From Limnoglobus roseus (GTDB lineage Bacteria; Planctomycetota; Planctomycetia; Gemmatales; Gemmataceae), in the NCBI RefSeq assembly GCF_008254045.1, contig NZ_CP042425.1, positions 434,001 through 498,000 on the forward strand: a stretch of 64,000 bases of DNA, read 5' to 3'. Under the pieces are notes generated by a model, which ran no database searches, was not told where the DNA came from, and saw only the letters and a list, made by a program, of their open reading frames with translations. The stretch's first letter is position 1; each line of letters starts with the position of its first letter. Positions 63,145 through 64,000 of the stretch are shown in pieces. A program made the position numbers and the translations under genes.

Positions 63145-64000
63145 TCACGCCGGCACGCTCGTCACCGGAGTCGCCGGCATCATCGCCGGGAAGCTCAGTT
63201 TCAACTTCGGCATCAGCCGCATGACCACCACGAAGAAGCCGAGCGCCTCCACGGTCAGCAGGATGCCTTGCAAGTTCGTCCAGATCGCGGCCGCCAACGT
63301 GATCGCCATGATGACGACCGCCGGCAGGACGATGCCGACCAGCGCGAAGCGGTAGCCGACGATCGTGGCCGACTGCACACCGATAATTGTGAGCGCCACG
63401 GCCGCCGACACCACCACGGCCGTCTCCAGCGAAATGTACTCCTGGGCGAAGTACATCAGCGGGTACGCCCCGGCGAACGTGCCGACGGTAAGCAGCAACA
63501 TCCAGCGGTCGAACGTCGTCACGCCGGCCGAGTGGACGACCAGCCCGGCGACGAGGCCGAAGACGCACACGCTGAGCGGGCCGAGCCACGTCAGTTCGCC
63601 GAGGCGGTCGATCGGCGAAATGCCGAGGATGTCCAGCCGCAGCGGTTGGCCGAACATCAGGCGGTCGTACTTCCAGGCGTAGTTCGTTGTGCCCGACGAC
63701 CGGCTCAGGTTCGTCGGTTGCAGCGACAGTTCCATCAGCCGCACGTCGGAGCCGTGGGCCGCCAGAGCGATCTCGAACTTGTCGAGGATGCCGCCGGGGG
63801 GCACGGAGAGTTCGTACAGCCCTTTCCCGACGGCCGAGTACCGCACGTCCATCGGCGTCGGTTCGGCCGTCAGAGAGCCGCGCCAGACGAGCTTGTTGTC
63901 GCGAATGGCGACGGTTTCGCTGGGCTTGCCGCCGGCCGTGATCTTCAGGTCCGCGAGCGAAATCACCTGCGGCGGCAACGGCAGTTCCAACTCGCACTCC
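63145..64000 (-). CDS. Membrane protein, 5' part outside window
   Basis: The frame is open to the window edge, so the N-terminus is missing; 284 codons are visible. The first 130 residues are beta-rich and extracytoplasmic-looking (GKGLYELSVPPGGILDKFEI, then AWKYDRLMFGQPLRLDI). About six hydrophobic helices follow (LSVCVFGLVAGLVVHSAGV, ALVGIVLPAVVIMAITLAA). It ends in a short tail, PATPVTSVPA. The layout recalls CreD-like inner-membrane proteins, but no defining motif was seen, so I leave it unnamed. It converges with the deacylase gene. Confidence 0.75.
   Translation of the reverse strand, partial: ECELELPLPPQVISLADLKITAGGKPSETVAIRDNKLVWRGSLTAEPTPMDVRYSAVGKGLYELSVPPGGILDKFEIALAAHGSDVRLMELSLQPTNLSRSSGTTNYAWKYDRLMFGQPLRLDILGISPIDRLGELTWLGPLSVCVFGLVAGLVVHSAGVTTFDRWMLLLTVGTFAGAYPLMYFAQEYISLETAVVVSAAVALTIIGVQSATIVGYRFALVGIVLPAVVIMAITLAAAIWTNLQGILLTVEALGFFVVVMRLMPKLKLSFPAMMPATPVTSVPA

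Overview
The window looks like chromosomal DNA of a planctomycete, most likely a member of the Gemmataceae. The case rests on very high GC, frequent GTG/TTG starts, two DUF1559 pseudopilin-like proteins, five FG-GAP/ASPIC-UnbV (CRTAC1-type) proteins, a beta-propeller/cytochrome c fusion, WD40 and TPR proteins, small lipoproteins, an ECF sigma factor next to a large Ser/Thr kinase, and palindromic intergenic repeats. This is judged from protein families; no database search was possible.

Layout. 1-4.1 kb (minus): a nitrate-assimilation operon, cobA (siroheme precursor) followed by nrtA, nrtB and two ATPases, the last cut by the window edge. 4.4-6.6 kb (minus): lnt and a small Cys-rich protein. 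6.9-8.8 kb: a secreted diheme cytochrome, then tRNA-Ser(CGA), with a possible integrase remnant beside it. 9.2-15.4 kb (minus): a five-gene unit of lipoprotein, two CRTAC1 proteins and two membrane-anchored TPR proteins, divergent from a DUF1559 gene. 16.8-18.6 kb (minus): another CRTAC1 protein.

18.7-28.9 kb (plus): six tightly packed genes encoding an asparagine-synthetase-like enzyme, a radical SAM enzyme, a flavin halogenase-like enzyme, a 1166-residue TPR/FG-GAP/ASPIC protein, a UnbV-like protein and a UnbU/RnfD-like membrane protein. Homologues of UnbV and UnbU are known from enediyne warhead cassettes, but no polyketide synthase is present here. This is the best candidate for an undescribed system in the window.

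29-34.2 kb (plus): small secreted proteins, an EF-hand/deiodinase-like protein, a 78-residue heptad-repeat protein and a second nitrate/sulfonate-type ABC transporter. 34.2 kb holds a frameshifted cell-surface-protein remnant; 34.5-36.3 kb is acetolactate synthase with a clear terminator. 36.4-45.4 kb (minus): a complete Wsp-type chemosensory operon in which a receiver-SpoIIE phosphatase sits where Wsp systems have the diguanylate cyclase WspR. 45.8-52.1 kb (plus): ECF sigma factor, kinase-ATPase and a membrane-anchored old-yellow-enzyme-type reductase in one apparent operon. 52.2-56.7 kb (minus): lipoprotein, DUF1559 protein and WD40 protein. 56.8-61.3 kb (plus): SSAT-like acetyltransferase, TPR protein and glycogen synthase. 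61.4-63.0 kb: secreted N-acyl-D-amino-acid deacylase, flanked by two copies of one palindromic repeat. The right edge cuts a minus-strand membrane protein.
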